13,838 bases of DNA from Solirubrobacterales bacterium (GTDB taxonomy: Bacteria > Actinomycetota > Thermoleophilia > Solirubrobacterales > Solirubrobacteraceae). Positions 1 to 7,972 of this stretch are shown here, piece by piece (position 1 is the stretch's first letter; every line of letters starts with the position of its first letter). Where the stretch lies: assembly GCA_003244035.1 (NCBI GenBank), contig QHBV01000154.1, positions 1,043 through 14,880 on the forward strand, read 5' to 3'. The notes below the pieces were generated by a model. It worked only from the letters and a program-made list of their open reading frames with translations. It was not told where the DNA came from and did no database searches. The position numbers and the translations under genes are program-made.

Positions 1-38
1 TTGTCGTCGCTGAACCACTTGACGGTACCCGTTGGCAT
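1..38 (-). CDS. Cold-shock protein (CspA family), 5' end only
   Basis: The minus strand from 38 reads MPTGTVKWFSDD and then leaves the window. This is the typical opening of bacterial cold-shock-domain proteins, whose TVKWF strand leads into the first RNA-binding motif. Such proteins are small (about 67 residues), cytoplasmic, single-stranded nucleic-acid binders acting as RNA chaperones or antiterminators. The ATG is supported by AAGGGGAG three bases upstream. The gene follows the HIT gene after 66 bp on the same strand, so it may be read through from that operon or have its own promoter; I see no convincing -10 box. Only twelve full codons are visible, so the identification rests on a short but very characteristic N-terminus. 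Confidence 0.85.
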   Translation of the reverse strand, partial: MPTGTVKWFSDD

Positions 39-41
39 GTA

Positions 42-49
42 CTCCCCTT
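42..49 (-). promoter_or_regulatory. Ribosome binding site of the cold-shock gene
   Basis: The minus strand reads AAGGGGAG, then three bases, then ATG. It is one of the strongest purine-rich start signals in the window and fixes the cold-shock start at 38. Confidence 0.6.
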
Positions 50-104
50 ACTGGTGCTGCGTCAAACACGCCGGGCTCCAAGGTCCCGGCCGAACGCAGG
101 AAAC

Positions 105-536
105 CTAGCAGGGTCGGGGGGCCGCCGCTGATCGCAGCTCAGCCGCGGCTGCGGCGATCTGCTGCTCGTCTCCCGGGGCGGGGACCCACGGGAGCTTCAG
201 CGGGTCGCCGGCGTAGCGCGGGATCACGTGCACGTGGAAGTGGTAGACGGTCTGCCATGCGGCCCGTCCGCACGAGTTGATCAGGTTCACGCCGTCGGCA
301 CGCAAGCGCTCGTGCGCCCGGCGCGCGACCCGCTGCGCGGCGAGCAACGTCGCCGCCAGCTCATCCGGCTCGATCTCGAGCAGGTCGCGGGCGTGACGGC
401 GCGGGACCACGAGCGCGTGACCCCTGGTGGCGGGGGAGATGTCCATGAACGCCACCGTTCGCTCGTCCTCGTCGACGAGCTCGGCGGGCAGCTCGCCCGC
501 GACGATCTTGCAGAAGATGCAATCCGGATCGGGCAC
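105..536 (-). CDS. HIT-family nucleotide hydrolase (HinT-like)
   Basis: A 143-residue protein of the histidine-triad family, which hydrolyses nucleoside phosphoramidates or related nucleotides. The triad is HFHVHV at residues 99-104, with H101 and H103 at the active-site positions of the motif. C6 and C9 (CIFC) with H48 and H99 match the zinc site found in many bacterial HinT proteins. Length is normal (110-150 residues); the last 20 residues are Ala-rich and probably flexible. The start is GTG at 536, 10 bp after the stop of the CCA-enzyme gene; its Shine-Dalgarno is weak (GTAGG), so translation may be coupled. It is the last gene of the glmS operon before the cold-shock gene. The family is certain, the physiological substrate is not. 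Confidence 0.92.
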   Translation of the reverse strand: MPDPDCIFCKIVAGELPAELVDEDERTVAFMDISPATRGHALVVPRRHARDLLEIEPDELAATLLAAQRVARRAHERLRADGVNLINSCGRAAWQTVYHFHVHVIPRYAGDPLKLPWVPAPGDEQQIAAAAAELRSAAAPRPC

Positions 537-546
537 CGCCGGCAGC

Positions 547-1935
547 CTACCGCTCGACGCTCAAGAGCTCCCGCGCTCGCTCGATCGCCTGCTCGCGGCC
601 GGCGATCTCGCCGGCGAAGCTCGCCTGCTCGAGCTCGCCGAGGATCCGGCCGAGCTCGGGGCCGGGCGCCAGCCCCACGGCCCGCGCGAGCTCGTCGCCG
701 CGCACCGGCGGCCGGGGCCGCTCCGCCCGCCACGTGAGCGCGTCCGGGAGCAGCCGCCGCGCGAGCTCGAGGTGACGCGCGATCGCCGCATCGGCACCGC
801 GACCGTGCGTAGCCAGGCGATCGGCCACGCTCAGCAGGGTCACGTCGACGCCGACCGGCTCGCACGCGCGGAGGTATCCATACACCGCCCGGCGGGTGAG
901 CGGCCGCTCGTGCACGAGGAACCCGAGCCGCAGGTGATGGCGCACGAGCGCTGCGACGTGCTCTGACAGTCGCGCCGAAGTGCGCAGGCGCGCGAGCATG
1001 CCGCTCGCGACCTCAGCCCCGGCTGCGTCGTGCCCGGTGAACGTGACCCGCCCCTCCGCGCTCACCGCTCGCGTCAGCGGCTTGGCGACGTCGTGCAGCA
1101 GAGCGCCGAAGCGCAGCGCCTGGCCACGGGTCATCCCGTCCGCGAGCGGCTCCGCCAGCAGCGCGCTCACGGCGTCGGCGTACTCCGGGAACCAGCGCCC
1201 GGGAGCGCGCTCGAGCTCGATCGTCTCGGCCAGGGCGGCGCGAGTGTGCTCGTGGGCGTCGAGGTGGTGGTAGCGGCTCTGCTGCACCCCGCGCAGCGCG
1301 GCCAGCTCGGGCAGCACCGCTTCCGTTACCCCGAGCGAGTCCATCAGCGCTAGGCCACGCAGCGCGTCTGGCGCAGTCATGATCCGTGCCAGCTCGGCGA
1401 AGATCCGCTCGGGCGCGACCTCCGCGAGCGCGGCGGCGCTCGCCCCGGCCGCCGCCGCCGTGGCCGGATCGACCGCGAAGCCGAGCTCGCAGTGCAGCCG
1501 GGCCAGCCGCAGCGCCCGCAGCGGATCCTGCGCGAAGGCCGCGGCGGAGACCATCCGCAGCCGGCCCGCGCGCAGGTCCTGCAGGCCGCCGAATGGATCG
1601 ACGTACTCGCCGCCTCGCAGCGGCTGTGCGATCGCGTTGACCGTCAGGTCACGGTGGGAGAGATCGTCTTCAATCGCCTCGCCCGCGAGCGGTAGCAGGT
1701 CGACCTGCCAGCTGCGATCGCGCGCCGCCACGCGCCACGCCCCGAACTGCACCGAGAGCACGAACGCGTGTGCGCCGGCCGCCCGTGCCAGCGCGCGCGC
1801 GATTCGCCGCGGGTCGCCGGAGACGACCACGTCGCAGTCGGCCGTCGGCCGCTGCAGCAGCCCGTCGCGGACGGCACCGCCGACCAGCCAGGCGTCGCCC
1901 GGGAGATCTGCGAGCGCGAGCGGCGGCGGGCTCAC
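547..1935 (-). CDS. cca: CCA tRNA nucleotidyltransferase / poly(A) polymerase family, class II
   Basis: A 462-residue cytoplasmic enzyme of the family that adds or repairs the CCA end of tRNA. The N-terminal nucleotidyltransferase head has LVGGAVRDGLL (17-27), the metal-binding pair in DCD (33-35), HRDLTVNAIA (94-103), DPFGGLQDL (113-121) and RALRLARL (140-147). An HD domain follows, with ALLHDVAKP (278-286), GHD (301-303) and RHH (332-334). I place the start at GTG 1935, not at the longer in-frame GTG at 1989: it has GGGGAG five bases upstream, overlaps the alr stop as GTGA, and puts the first family motif near residue 17. Some lineages split CC- and A-adding activities between two paralogues, and this sequence alone cannot say which this is. 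Confidence 0.9.
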   Translation of the reverse strand: MSPPPLALADLPGDAWLVGGAVRDGLLQRPTADCDVVVSGDPRRIARALARAAGAHAFVLSVQFGAWRVAARDRSWQVDLLPLAGEAIEDDLSHRDLTVNAIAQPLRGGEYVDPFGGLQDLRAGRLRMVSAAAFAQDPLRALRLARLHCELGFAVDPATAAAAGASAAALAEVAPERIFAELARIMTAPDALRGLALMDSLGVTEAVLPELAALRGVQQSRYHHLDAHEHTRAALAETIELERAPGRWFPEYADAVSALLAEPLADGMTRGQALRFGALLHDVAKPLTRAVSAEGRVTFTGHDAAGAEVASGMLARLRTSARLSEHVAALVRHHLRLGFLVHERPLTRRAVYGYLRACEPVGVDVTLLSVADRLATHGRGADAAIARHLELARRLLPDALTWRAERPRPPVRGDELARAVGLAPGPELGRILGELEQASFAGEIAGREQAIERARELLSVER

Positions 1936-3059
1936 GCCGGCTCCCCGTCGCGGTGATGGGCCCGCGGCACGCGGGCGGAGATCCCGCACACGATCTCGTA
2001 GTTGATCGTCCCGATCCGCCTGGCGAGCTGCTCGGCGGTCTGGCGCTCGAGCCCGTCGCGGCCGATGATCGTGACCGCGTCCCCCACCGCCCCCGACGGC
2101 TCGGAGCCGAGGTCGATCGTGATGTTGTCCATGCTCACGGCGCCGACGAGCGGATACCGCCTGCCGCCCACGAGCACCTCGCAGTTGTCCGCCAGCGCGC
2201 GGCGGATGCCATCGCCGTAGCCGATCGGGATCGTCCCGATCCAGGTCTCCCGCCTGGCGAAGAACCGCCTCCCGTAGCCGGCGCTCTCCCCTGCCCGCGC
2301 GAGCTTGACCGCGGCCAGGTAGGAGCCCAGCTCGAGCGCCGGCTCGAGCCCGCGCTCGGCCGGGTCCCCATTGAACGGGTCGCAGCCGTAGAGCGCGATC
2401 CCGCAGCGGACGAGGTCGAAGTGGCAGGCCGAGCCGCGGAGGGTCGCGGCGCTGTTAGCGGCGTGCACGACGATCCTCGGGCGCAGCTTGCGCAGCTCGG
2501 CGACGAACGGCGCGAAGGCCGCGAGCTGGCCGGCCAGGAACTGCGGATCCTCATCGGCGGTCGCGAAGTGTGTCATCGCCCCCACCAGCTCCAGCGCCGG
2601 CTCGTGCTCGACCACGCGACCGGCGACCGCGAGCGCCTCGCGCCGATCGCGGGTGCCCAGCCGTCCCATCCCCGTGTCGAGCTTGACGTGCACGCGCACC
2701 GGCGCGCCCGGATCGGCGGCCGCCGCCACCGCGGCGACGAAGGGCTCGCTCCAGGCGACGAGGTCGGCCCGCGCGGCCACCGCCAGCGGCAGCTCGGCCC
2801 CGCTGAGCGCCCCCATCACCAGGATCGGGCCGTCGATCTCTGCGGCCCGCAGCTCGGACGCCTCCTGCGCCGTGGCGACCGCCAGCCAGCCGGCGCCGGC
2901 GCTCAACGCTGCACGCGCGACCGGCACCGCCCCGTGGCCGTAGCCGTCGGCCTTGACTACCGCACACAGCCCCGCGCCGCCGGTCAGCTCGCGCGCCACT
3001 CGAGCGACGTTGCGCTCGATCGCCGCGAGGTTGACGCGCGCGAGCGCGCGCAGCGGCAT
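1932..3059 (-). CDS. alr: Alanine racemase
   Basis: A 375-residue PLP enzyme converting L- to D-alanine for peptidoglycan, cytoplasmic. The PLP lysine is K36 in AVVKADGYGHG (33-43). KLDTGMGRLG (126-135) carries the lysine that is carbamylated in characterised homologues, and the opposing catalytic tyrosine is Y262 in SAGYGRRF. GYGDG (280-284) and SMDN (309-312) complete the fold signatures, and the length is normal. The reading frame is open further upstream, but the ATG at 3059 puts the conserved ARVNLAAIERN segment at residues 7-17, as in the family. It starts 23 bp after the nnr stop, and its TGA overlaps the cca GTG. All key residues are present. Confidence 0.97.
   Translation of the reverse strand: MPLRALARVNLAAIERNVARVARELTGGAGLCAVVKADGYGHGAVPVARAALSAGAGWLAVATAQEASELRAAEIDGPILVMGALSGAELPLAVAARADLVAWSEPFVAAVAAAADPGAPVRVHVKLDTGMGRLGTRDRREALAVAGRVVEHEPALELVGAMTHFATADEDPQFLAGQLAAFAPFVAELRKLRPRIVVHAANSAATLRGSACHFDLVRCGIALYGCDPFNGDPAERGLEPALELGSYLAAVKLARAGESAGYGRRFFARRETWIGTIPIGYGDGIRRALADNCEVLVGGRRYPLVGAVSMDNITIDLGSEPSGAVGDAVTIIGRDGLERQTAEQLARRIGTINYEIVCGISARVPRAHHRDGEPA
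1941..1946 (-). promoter_or_regulatory. Ribosome binding site choosing the cca start
   Basis: The minus strand reads GGGGAG, five bases before GTG at 1935. No comparable purine run precedes the alternative in-frame GTG at 1989, so this site decides the start. It lies inside the last codons of alr, consistent with translational coupling. Confidence 0.6.
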
Positions 3060-3082
3060 CGGCGTGACCGGCTCGATGGCGC

Positions 3083-4603
3083 TCAGGGTAGCGCCCGCGG
3101 GAGCGCCTGGATCACGTCGCTCGCGATCACGCCCTCGGGCCCGATTCCGGCCGCCGCCAGCCGCCCCGCGCGGGCGTGCACGAGCACGCCCGCGCAGGCG
3201 GCGTGGAACGCGTCCATGGCCTTTGACAGCAAAGCCCCGATCACGCCCGAGAGGACGTCGCCGGTGCCGGCGGTCGCGAGCGCGGGGGCGCCCCCACGGC
3301 TGACCGCGACCCTGCCATCCGGGTCGGCCACGAGCGTGTCGTCGCCCTTGAGTACGACGATCGCGCGCGCGGCCGCGGCTGCGCGGCGGACGCTGTGCAG
3401 CCGGTGCGACTGGACCGCCGCGCTGTCGCACCCCAGCAGCCGTGCGAGCTCGCCGGCGTGCGGGGTCAGCACCGTCGGCGCGGAGCGGCCCGCAAGCGAC
3501 TCCAGCTCGCCGGCGTGGGCGTTCAGCCCGTCGGCGTCCAGCAGCAGCGGGAGCTCTGCGCGGCGCGCGAGCTCGCGCGCGAAGCCAAAGCTCTCCGGGT
3601 GGCGCCCGAGCCCGGGCCCGAGCACGAGCGAGTCGGCGCGCTCGCTGCGCCCCAGCGCCGCCTCGACGCCGGCACGTACGAGCGACCCGCCCCCGTCATC
3701 GGGTAACGACGCCGTCATCACCTCCAGCAGGTGCGCTTCGAAGGCCGCGTTCAGGGACTCCGGGACGCACGCGGTCACGTAGCCGGCGCCGGCCCGCATC
3801 GCGGCCATCGCCACCATGCACGGCGCGCCGGTGAGCCCGATCGAGCCGCCGCACACGAGCACGCTGCCGGCTGCGAACTTGGTCGAGTCCGCGCCGCGAC
3901 GGGGGATCGCGGCGGTGACGGAGTCGGCGATCAGGCCGACCTGCGGGTCGGCCTGATCGCCGGCGGGGATGCCGATGTCGATCACCCTCACCTCGCCGGC
4001 GTGGGCCTTGCCAGGCGCGATCCACAGCCCCGGCTTGGCCGCGTGGAAGGTCGCGGTCGCCGCCGCGCTGATGGCGGCGGCGGCGACCTCCCCGGTTGAC
4101 CCGTCGACGCCACTGGGGACATCGCAAGCCAAAACCACAGCGGCCGCGGAAGCGGCCGCATTAATAGAATTGATCGCGGCAGCCGCCGGCTCGCGCGGCT
4201 CTCCACGGAACCCTGTGCCGAGGATCGCGTCGACGATCGCCGCCGCGCCTGCCAGCGCGGCGGGCTCGAACGGCGACGGCCCGGTCCCCGGCAGGCGCGC
4301 GAGATTCGTGCGTGCGTCGCCGCGCAGCTCCTCGCCCGGCGCGAGCGTGAGCACGTCGAGCTCCCGACCCCGCTCGCGCAGGACCCGCGCCGCGACCAGG
4401 CCGTCGCCACCGTTGTTGCCCTTGCCGCAGACGACTACGACGCGTCCGGTCGGGACGCGCTCGGACACGAGCGCGGCGAGCCCAACGCCGGCGCGCTCCA
4501 TCAGCTCGAGCCCCGCGATTCCGCGCTCGCCGATCGCCCACTCGTCGAGCGCTCGTTGCTCGGCGGCATCGGGGAGCGGCTCGAGCCAGTCCGGCAGGCT
4601 CAT
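3083..4603 (-). CDS. nnr: Bifunctional NAD(P)H-hydrate repair enzyme (epimerase + ADP-dependent dehydratase)
   Basis: A 506-residue two-domain protein of the YjeF/Nnr type. The N-terminal epimerase interconverts R and S hydrates of NADH/NADPH, and the C-terminal ribokinase-like domain dehydrates the S form using ADP. Epimerase signatures: CGKGNNGGDGL (59-69), VDAILGTGFRG (124-134), CDVPSGVDG (160-168). Dehydratase signatures: KFAAGSVLVCGGS (242-254), LGPGLG (328-333), DADGLN (356-361), TPHAGE (380-385) and GTGDVLSG (446-453), where D449 is the expected catalytic base. The ATG at 4603 overlaps the acpS stop as ATGA. Two oddities: a perfect 17-bp inverted repeat encodes the inter-domain linker (residues 214-227), and a short AT-rich, rare-codon patch lies around residues 144-163. 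Confidence 0.96.
   Translation of the reverse strand: MSLPDWLEPLPDAAEQRALDEWAIGERGIAGLELMERAGVGLAALVSERVPTGRVVVVCGKGNNGGDGLVAARVLRERGRELDVLTLAPGEELRGDARTNLARLPGTGPSPFEPAALAGAAAIVDAILGTGFRGEPREPAAAAINSINAAASAAAVVLACDVPSGVDGSTGEVAAAAISAAATATFHAAKPGLWIAPGKAHAGEVRVIDIGIPAGDQADPQVGLIADSVTAAIPRRGADSTKFAAGSVLVCGGSIGLTGAPCMVAMAAMRAGAGYVTACVPESLNAAFEAHLLEVMTASLPDDGGGSLVRAGVEAALGRSERADSLVLGPGLGRHPESFGFARELARRAELPLLLDADGLNAHAGELESLAGRSAPTVLTPHAGELARLLGCDSAAVQSHRLHSVRRAAAAARAIVVLKGDDTLVADPDGRVAVSRGGAPALATAGTGDVLSGVIGALLSKAMDAFHAACAGVLVHARAGRLAAAGIGPEGVIASDVIQALPRALP
3925..3962. repeat. Perfect 17-bp inverted repeat with 4-nt loop inside nnr
   Basis: The left arm 3925-3941 (CGGCGATCAGGCCGACC) is exactly complementary to 3946-3962, around the loop TGCG. 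It encodes residues 214-227 of Nnr, at the junction between the epimerase and dehydratase domains. In the nnr mRNA it would form a very stable hairpin. No T-run follows, so it does not look like an intrinsic terminator. Confidence 0.9.
4140..4159. repeat. Doubled GCGGCCGC forming an 8-bp stem, GGAA loop
   Basis: Two copies of the palindromic octamer GCGGCCGC (4140-4147 and 4152-4159) flank GGAA, so they can also pair with each other as a hairpin. They encode an Ala/Ser-rich stretch of Nnr and abut an unusually AT-rich run (ATTAATAGAATTGATC, 4160-4175). Confidence 0.7.
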
Positions 4604-4955
4604 ACCGCCTGGACGATCGCGACTGCTGCCGCCTCGTTCCCGGTGTGCGTGAGCGACACCCTCACCTCTACGCCGAGCTCCTCCGCGCGCGCCGCGGCGG
4701 CCCCGTGCAGCCGGACCGCCGGGGCGCCACCGTCGCTCCGGAGCACCTCGATCTCGCTGAAGTTGAAGCCGGGCAGCCCGAGCGCCTTGGCGACCGCCTC
4801 CTTGGCACAGAAGCGGGCCGCGAGGTGCTGGCCGGGACGGCCCTGCCTTTCGGCATAGGCGCGCTCGGACTCGGTGAACAGGCGCTCGGCGAGCCGTGGC
4901 CGGCGCGCCAGCGCCCGCTCGAGGCGCTCGATCTCGACCAGGTCGATCCCGACGC

Positions 4956-4959
<4 letters not shown>
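4600..4959 (-). CDS. acpS: Holo-[acyl-carrier-protein] synthase
   Basis: A 119-residue phosphopantetheinyl transferase that moves 4'-phosphopantetheine from coenzyme A to apo-ACP, cytoplasmic. The signatures are GIDLVEIERL (4-13), with D6 as a metal ligand, RFCAKEAVAKAL (49-60), with E54 as the second acidic ligand, and SLTHT (102-106). Length matches the AcpS type (about 120-130) and not the larger Sfp type. The start is GTG 4959, whose GTGA overlaps the glmS stop. The reading frame stays open far upstream through glmS, but that is an overlap artefact because the family motif begins at residue 4 from this GTG. No strong ribosome site is seen, so translation is probably coupled to glmS. The stop overlaps the nnr ATG. 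Confidence 0.96.
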
Positions 4960-6837
<1,878 letters not shown>

Positions 6838-6839
<2 letters not shown>

Positions 6840-6859
6840 GCTCCTGAGATGCTCCTGAG
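6838..6859. repeat. Perfect 11-bp tandem duplication of the glmS ribosome-binding segment
   Basis: ATGCTCCTGAG occurs twice head to tail on the plus strand. In the glmS transcript this reads as two copies of CTCAGGAGCAT directly before the start, so there are two AGGAG sites, one base and twelve bases from the ATG. Only the inner copy yields an ATG. Confidence 0.9.
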
Positions 6860-6928
6860 TTTCGGGTCGTGGTCGAGCCGCAGCGGCGGCCCGCGCCCTC
6901 CTCCGCCTGACCGAAGAGCGAGCGCTCG

Positions 6929-6934
6929 ATGTTA
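6929..6934 (-). promoter_or_regulatory. Candidate -10 element of the glmS operon
   Basis: The minus strand reads TAACAT in an otherwise very GC-rich leader, 89 bp before the glmS ATG. It fits the TANNNT pattern of actinobacterial housekeeping promoters. The -35 region at the right spacing (CGCCCC) does not match TTGACA, so this is a weak call. Confidence 0.35.
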
Positions 6935-6966
6935 GACGGTGGACCGGCGCCGGGGCGGACGCGCGC

Positions 6967-6987
6967 CGGCTCTTTGGCACAGAGCCG
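6967..6987. repeat. Inverted repeat CGGCTCT-N7-AGAGCCG in the divergent intergenic region
   Basis: Perfect 7-bp arms flank TTGGCAC. It lies upstream of both glmS and the plus-strand nuclease gene, so it could be an operator for either or an RNA hairpin. Function unknown. Confidence 0.5.
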
Positions 6988-6990
6988 ACA

Positions 6991-7007
6991 CGAACAGGTC
7001 TTGTTCG
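6991..7007. repeat. Inverted repeat CGAACA-N5-TGTTCG, possible operator
   Basis: A perfect 6-bp dyad lies 29 bp before the ATG of the plus-strand gene. It resembles a repressor half-site pair. The half-sites are too far apart for the usual actinobacterial LexA box (GAAC-N4-GTTC). An AbiEi-type or other HTH protein binding here is a guess. Confidence 0.45.
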
Positions 7008-7035
7008 GTCACATGGCCGCCGTCAAGCTGGCGCG

Positions 7036-7944
7036 ATGGCGGAACTGAGACGTCCCGGTCGCGCCAGGCGCGACCGGAACGTCTCAGAACGCGTCGCGCG
7101 GATCGCCTCGGCCCAGTGGGGCGTGATCGGGGCCGGCCAGCTGCGTGACTGCGGCCTGGACAAGCACGCGGTGCGGCGCTGGCGCGCCGCGGGACGACTC
7201 CACGTCCTGGAAGCCGGCCTGTACGCCGTAGGACACACCTCCGTCCCGATCGAGGGGCGGCTGACAGCCGCCTTGATCCATGCCGGGCCCGGCGCCGCCC
7301 TCAGCCATGCCACCGCCGCTTGGTGGTGGGAGCTGATCACGGTGCACCCGGCGCGGATCGAGGTCTCCACCCCCAACAGGGCCGGCTCGACTGCGGCGAT
7401 CCTCGTACATCGGCCGTGCACGCTGGAGCCCGTCCGCCACCGGCGCCTGCCTGTCACTCCGCCGGCGGCAACACTGCTCGACTTCGCCGGCCGGGCCGGC
7501 GACGGTGAGGTCCGCCAGGCCCTCTCCGAGGCCGACTACCGTGGCCTGCTCGACCTCGACGCCCTCCACGCCGAGCTCCGTCGGGGACGCGCGGGAAGCG
7601 CACGGCTGCGTCGCGCGCTGGAGCGACACGAGCCGCGGCTGGCCCGCACCCGGAGCCGGTTGGAGCGCTTCTTCCTCGAGCTGTGCGAGCGCTACGGACT
7701 ACCCCTGCCTGAGATCAACGCCCGGGTCGGACGGATGACAGTCGACGCCCTCTGGCCCCGCCAGCGCCTGGTGGTGGAGCTCGATGGACACCGTGGCCAC
7801 CGCAGCCGGGCACAGGTCGATCGTGATCGCCGCCGGGAGCTTCACCTCCGTGCCGCGGGCTACCCGACGATCCGCTACACCGAGGACCAGGTCGTCAAGG
7901 AGCCGGCGCTGGTGGCCGCCGATCTGCTGGCCGCGCTCGAGTGA
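7036..7944 (+). CDS. AbiEi-type winged-helix / DUF559 (Vsr-like PD-(D/E)xK nuclease) protein
   Basis: A 302-residue protein, the only plus-strand gene here. Residues about 18-66 (VARIASAQWGVIGAGQLRDC to GLYAVGH) look like the AbiEi antitoxin-type winged-helix DNA-binding domain, including VRRWRAAGRLHVLEAGLYAV. A middle region (70-165) follows. The C-terminus (about 205-302) matches DUF559, related to very-short-patch-repair endonucleases: LERFF (209-213), MTVDALWP (234-241) with D237, VVELDGH (246-252) with E248 and D250, then DRRR (264-267) and GYPTIRY. This gives the D...ExD layout of PD-(D/E)xK nucleases. Such proteins are common in actinobacteria but their function is not settled; DNA repair, defence or a solitary toxin-antitoxin relative are possible. 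The ATG at 7036 lacks a clear Shine-Dalgarno, and a palindrome covers codons 4-18. No other usual start lies nearby. Confidence 0.85.
   Translation: MAELRRPGRARRDRNVSERVARIASAQWGVIGAGQLRDCGLDKHAVRRWRAAGRLHVLEAGLYAVGHTSVPIEGRLTAALIHAGPGAALSHATAAWWWELITVHPARIEVSTPNRAGSTAAILVHRPCTLEPVRHRRLPVTPPAATLLDFAGRAGDGEVRQALSEADYRGLLDLDALHAELRRGRAGSARLRRALERHEPRLARTRSRLERFFLELCERYGLPLPEINARVGRMTVDALWPRQRLVVELDGHRGHRSRAQVDRDRRRELHLRAAGYPTIRYTEDQVVKEPALVAADLLAALE
7045..7087. repeat. 43-nt near-perfect palindrome over the first codons of the nuclease gene
   Basis: Arms 7045-7065 and 7067-7087 are complementary at 20 of 21 positions (the mismatch is 7054/7078) around a single central base at 7066. The outer segment is CTGAGACGT, the inner one CCGGTCGCGCC. 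It encodes an Arg-rich stretch of the nuclease protein, so it is either coding by accident or a regulatory site or element reading into the gene. Confidence 0.92.
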
Positions 7945-7972
7945 GCTTCCGCGCGCCCCTCCATGCCTGGAC

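Noticed and set aside
70..90. GCCGGG-N9-CCCGGC stem between the HIT gene and the cold-shock gene
   Set aside because: Only six base pairs in very GC-rich DNA and no T-run; too weak to call a terminator or cold-shock leader element.
1770..3782. A 670-codon plus-strand open frame opposite cca, alr and nnr
   Set aside because: Its product is Arg/Pro/Ala-rich without family motifs, and it lies opposite three certain genes. Long antisense frames are expected at this G+C content.
6991..7007. LexA/SOS box
   Set aside because: Half-sites GAAC and GTTC are separated by seven bases here, not the four of the actinobacterial box.
6840..7035. glmS ribozyme or riboswitch before glmS
   Set aside because: The leader has dyads but nothing I can match to the glmS ribozyme core, which is known mainly from Firmicutes.
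7013..7048. An 11-codon upstream reading frame overlapping the nuclease start
   Set aside because: It has no Shine-Dalgarno and no supporting pattern; short frames like this arise by chance.
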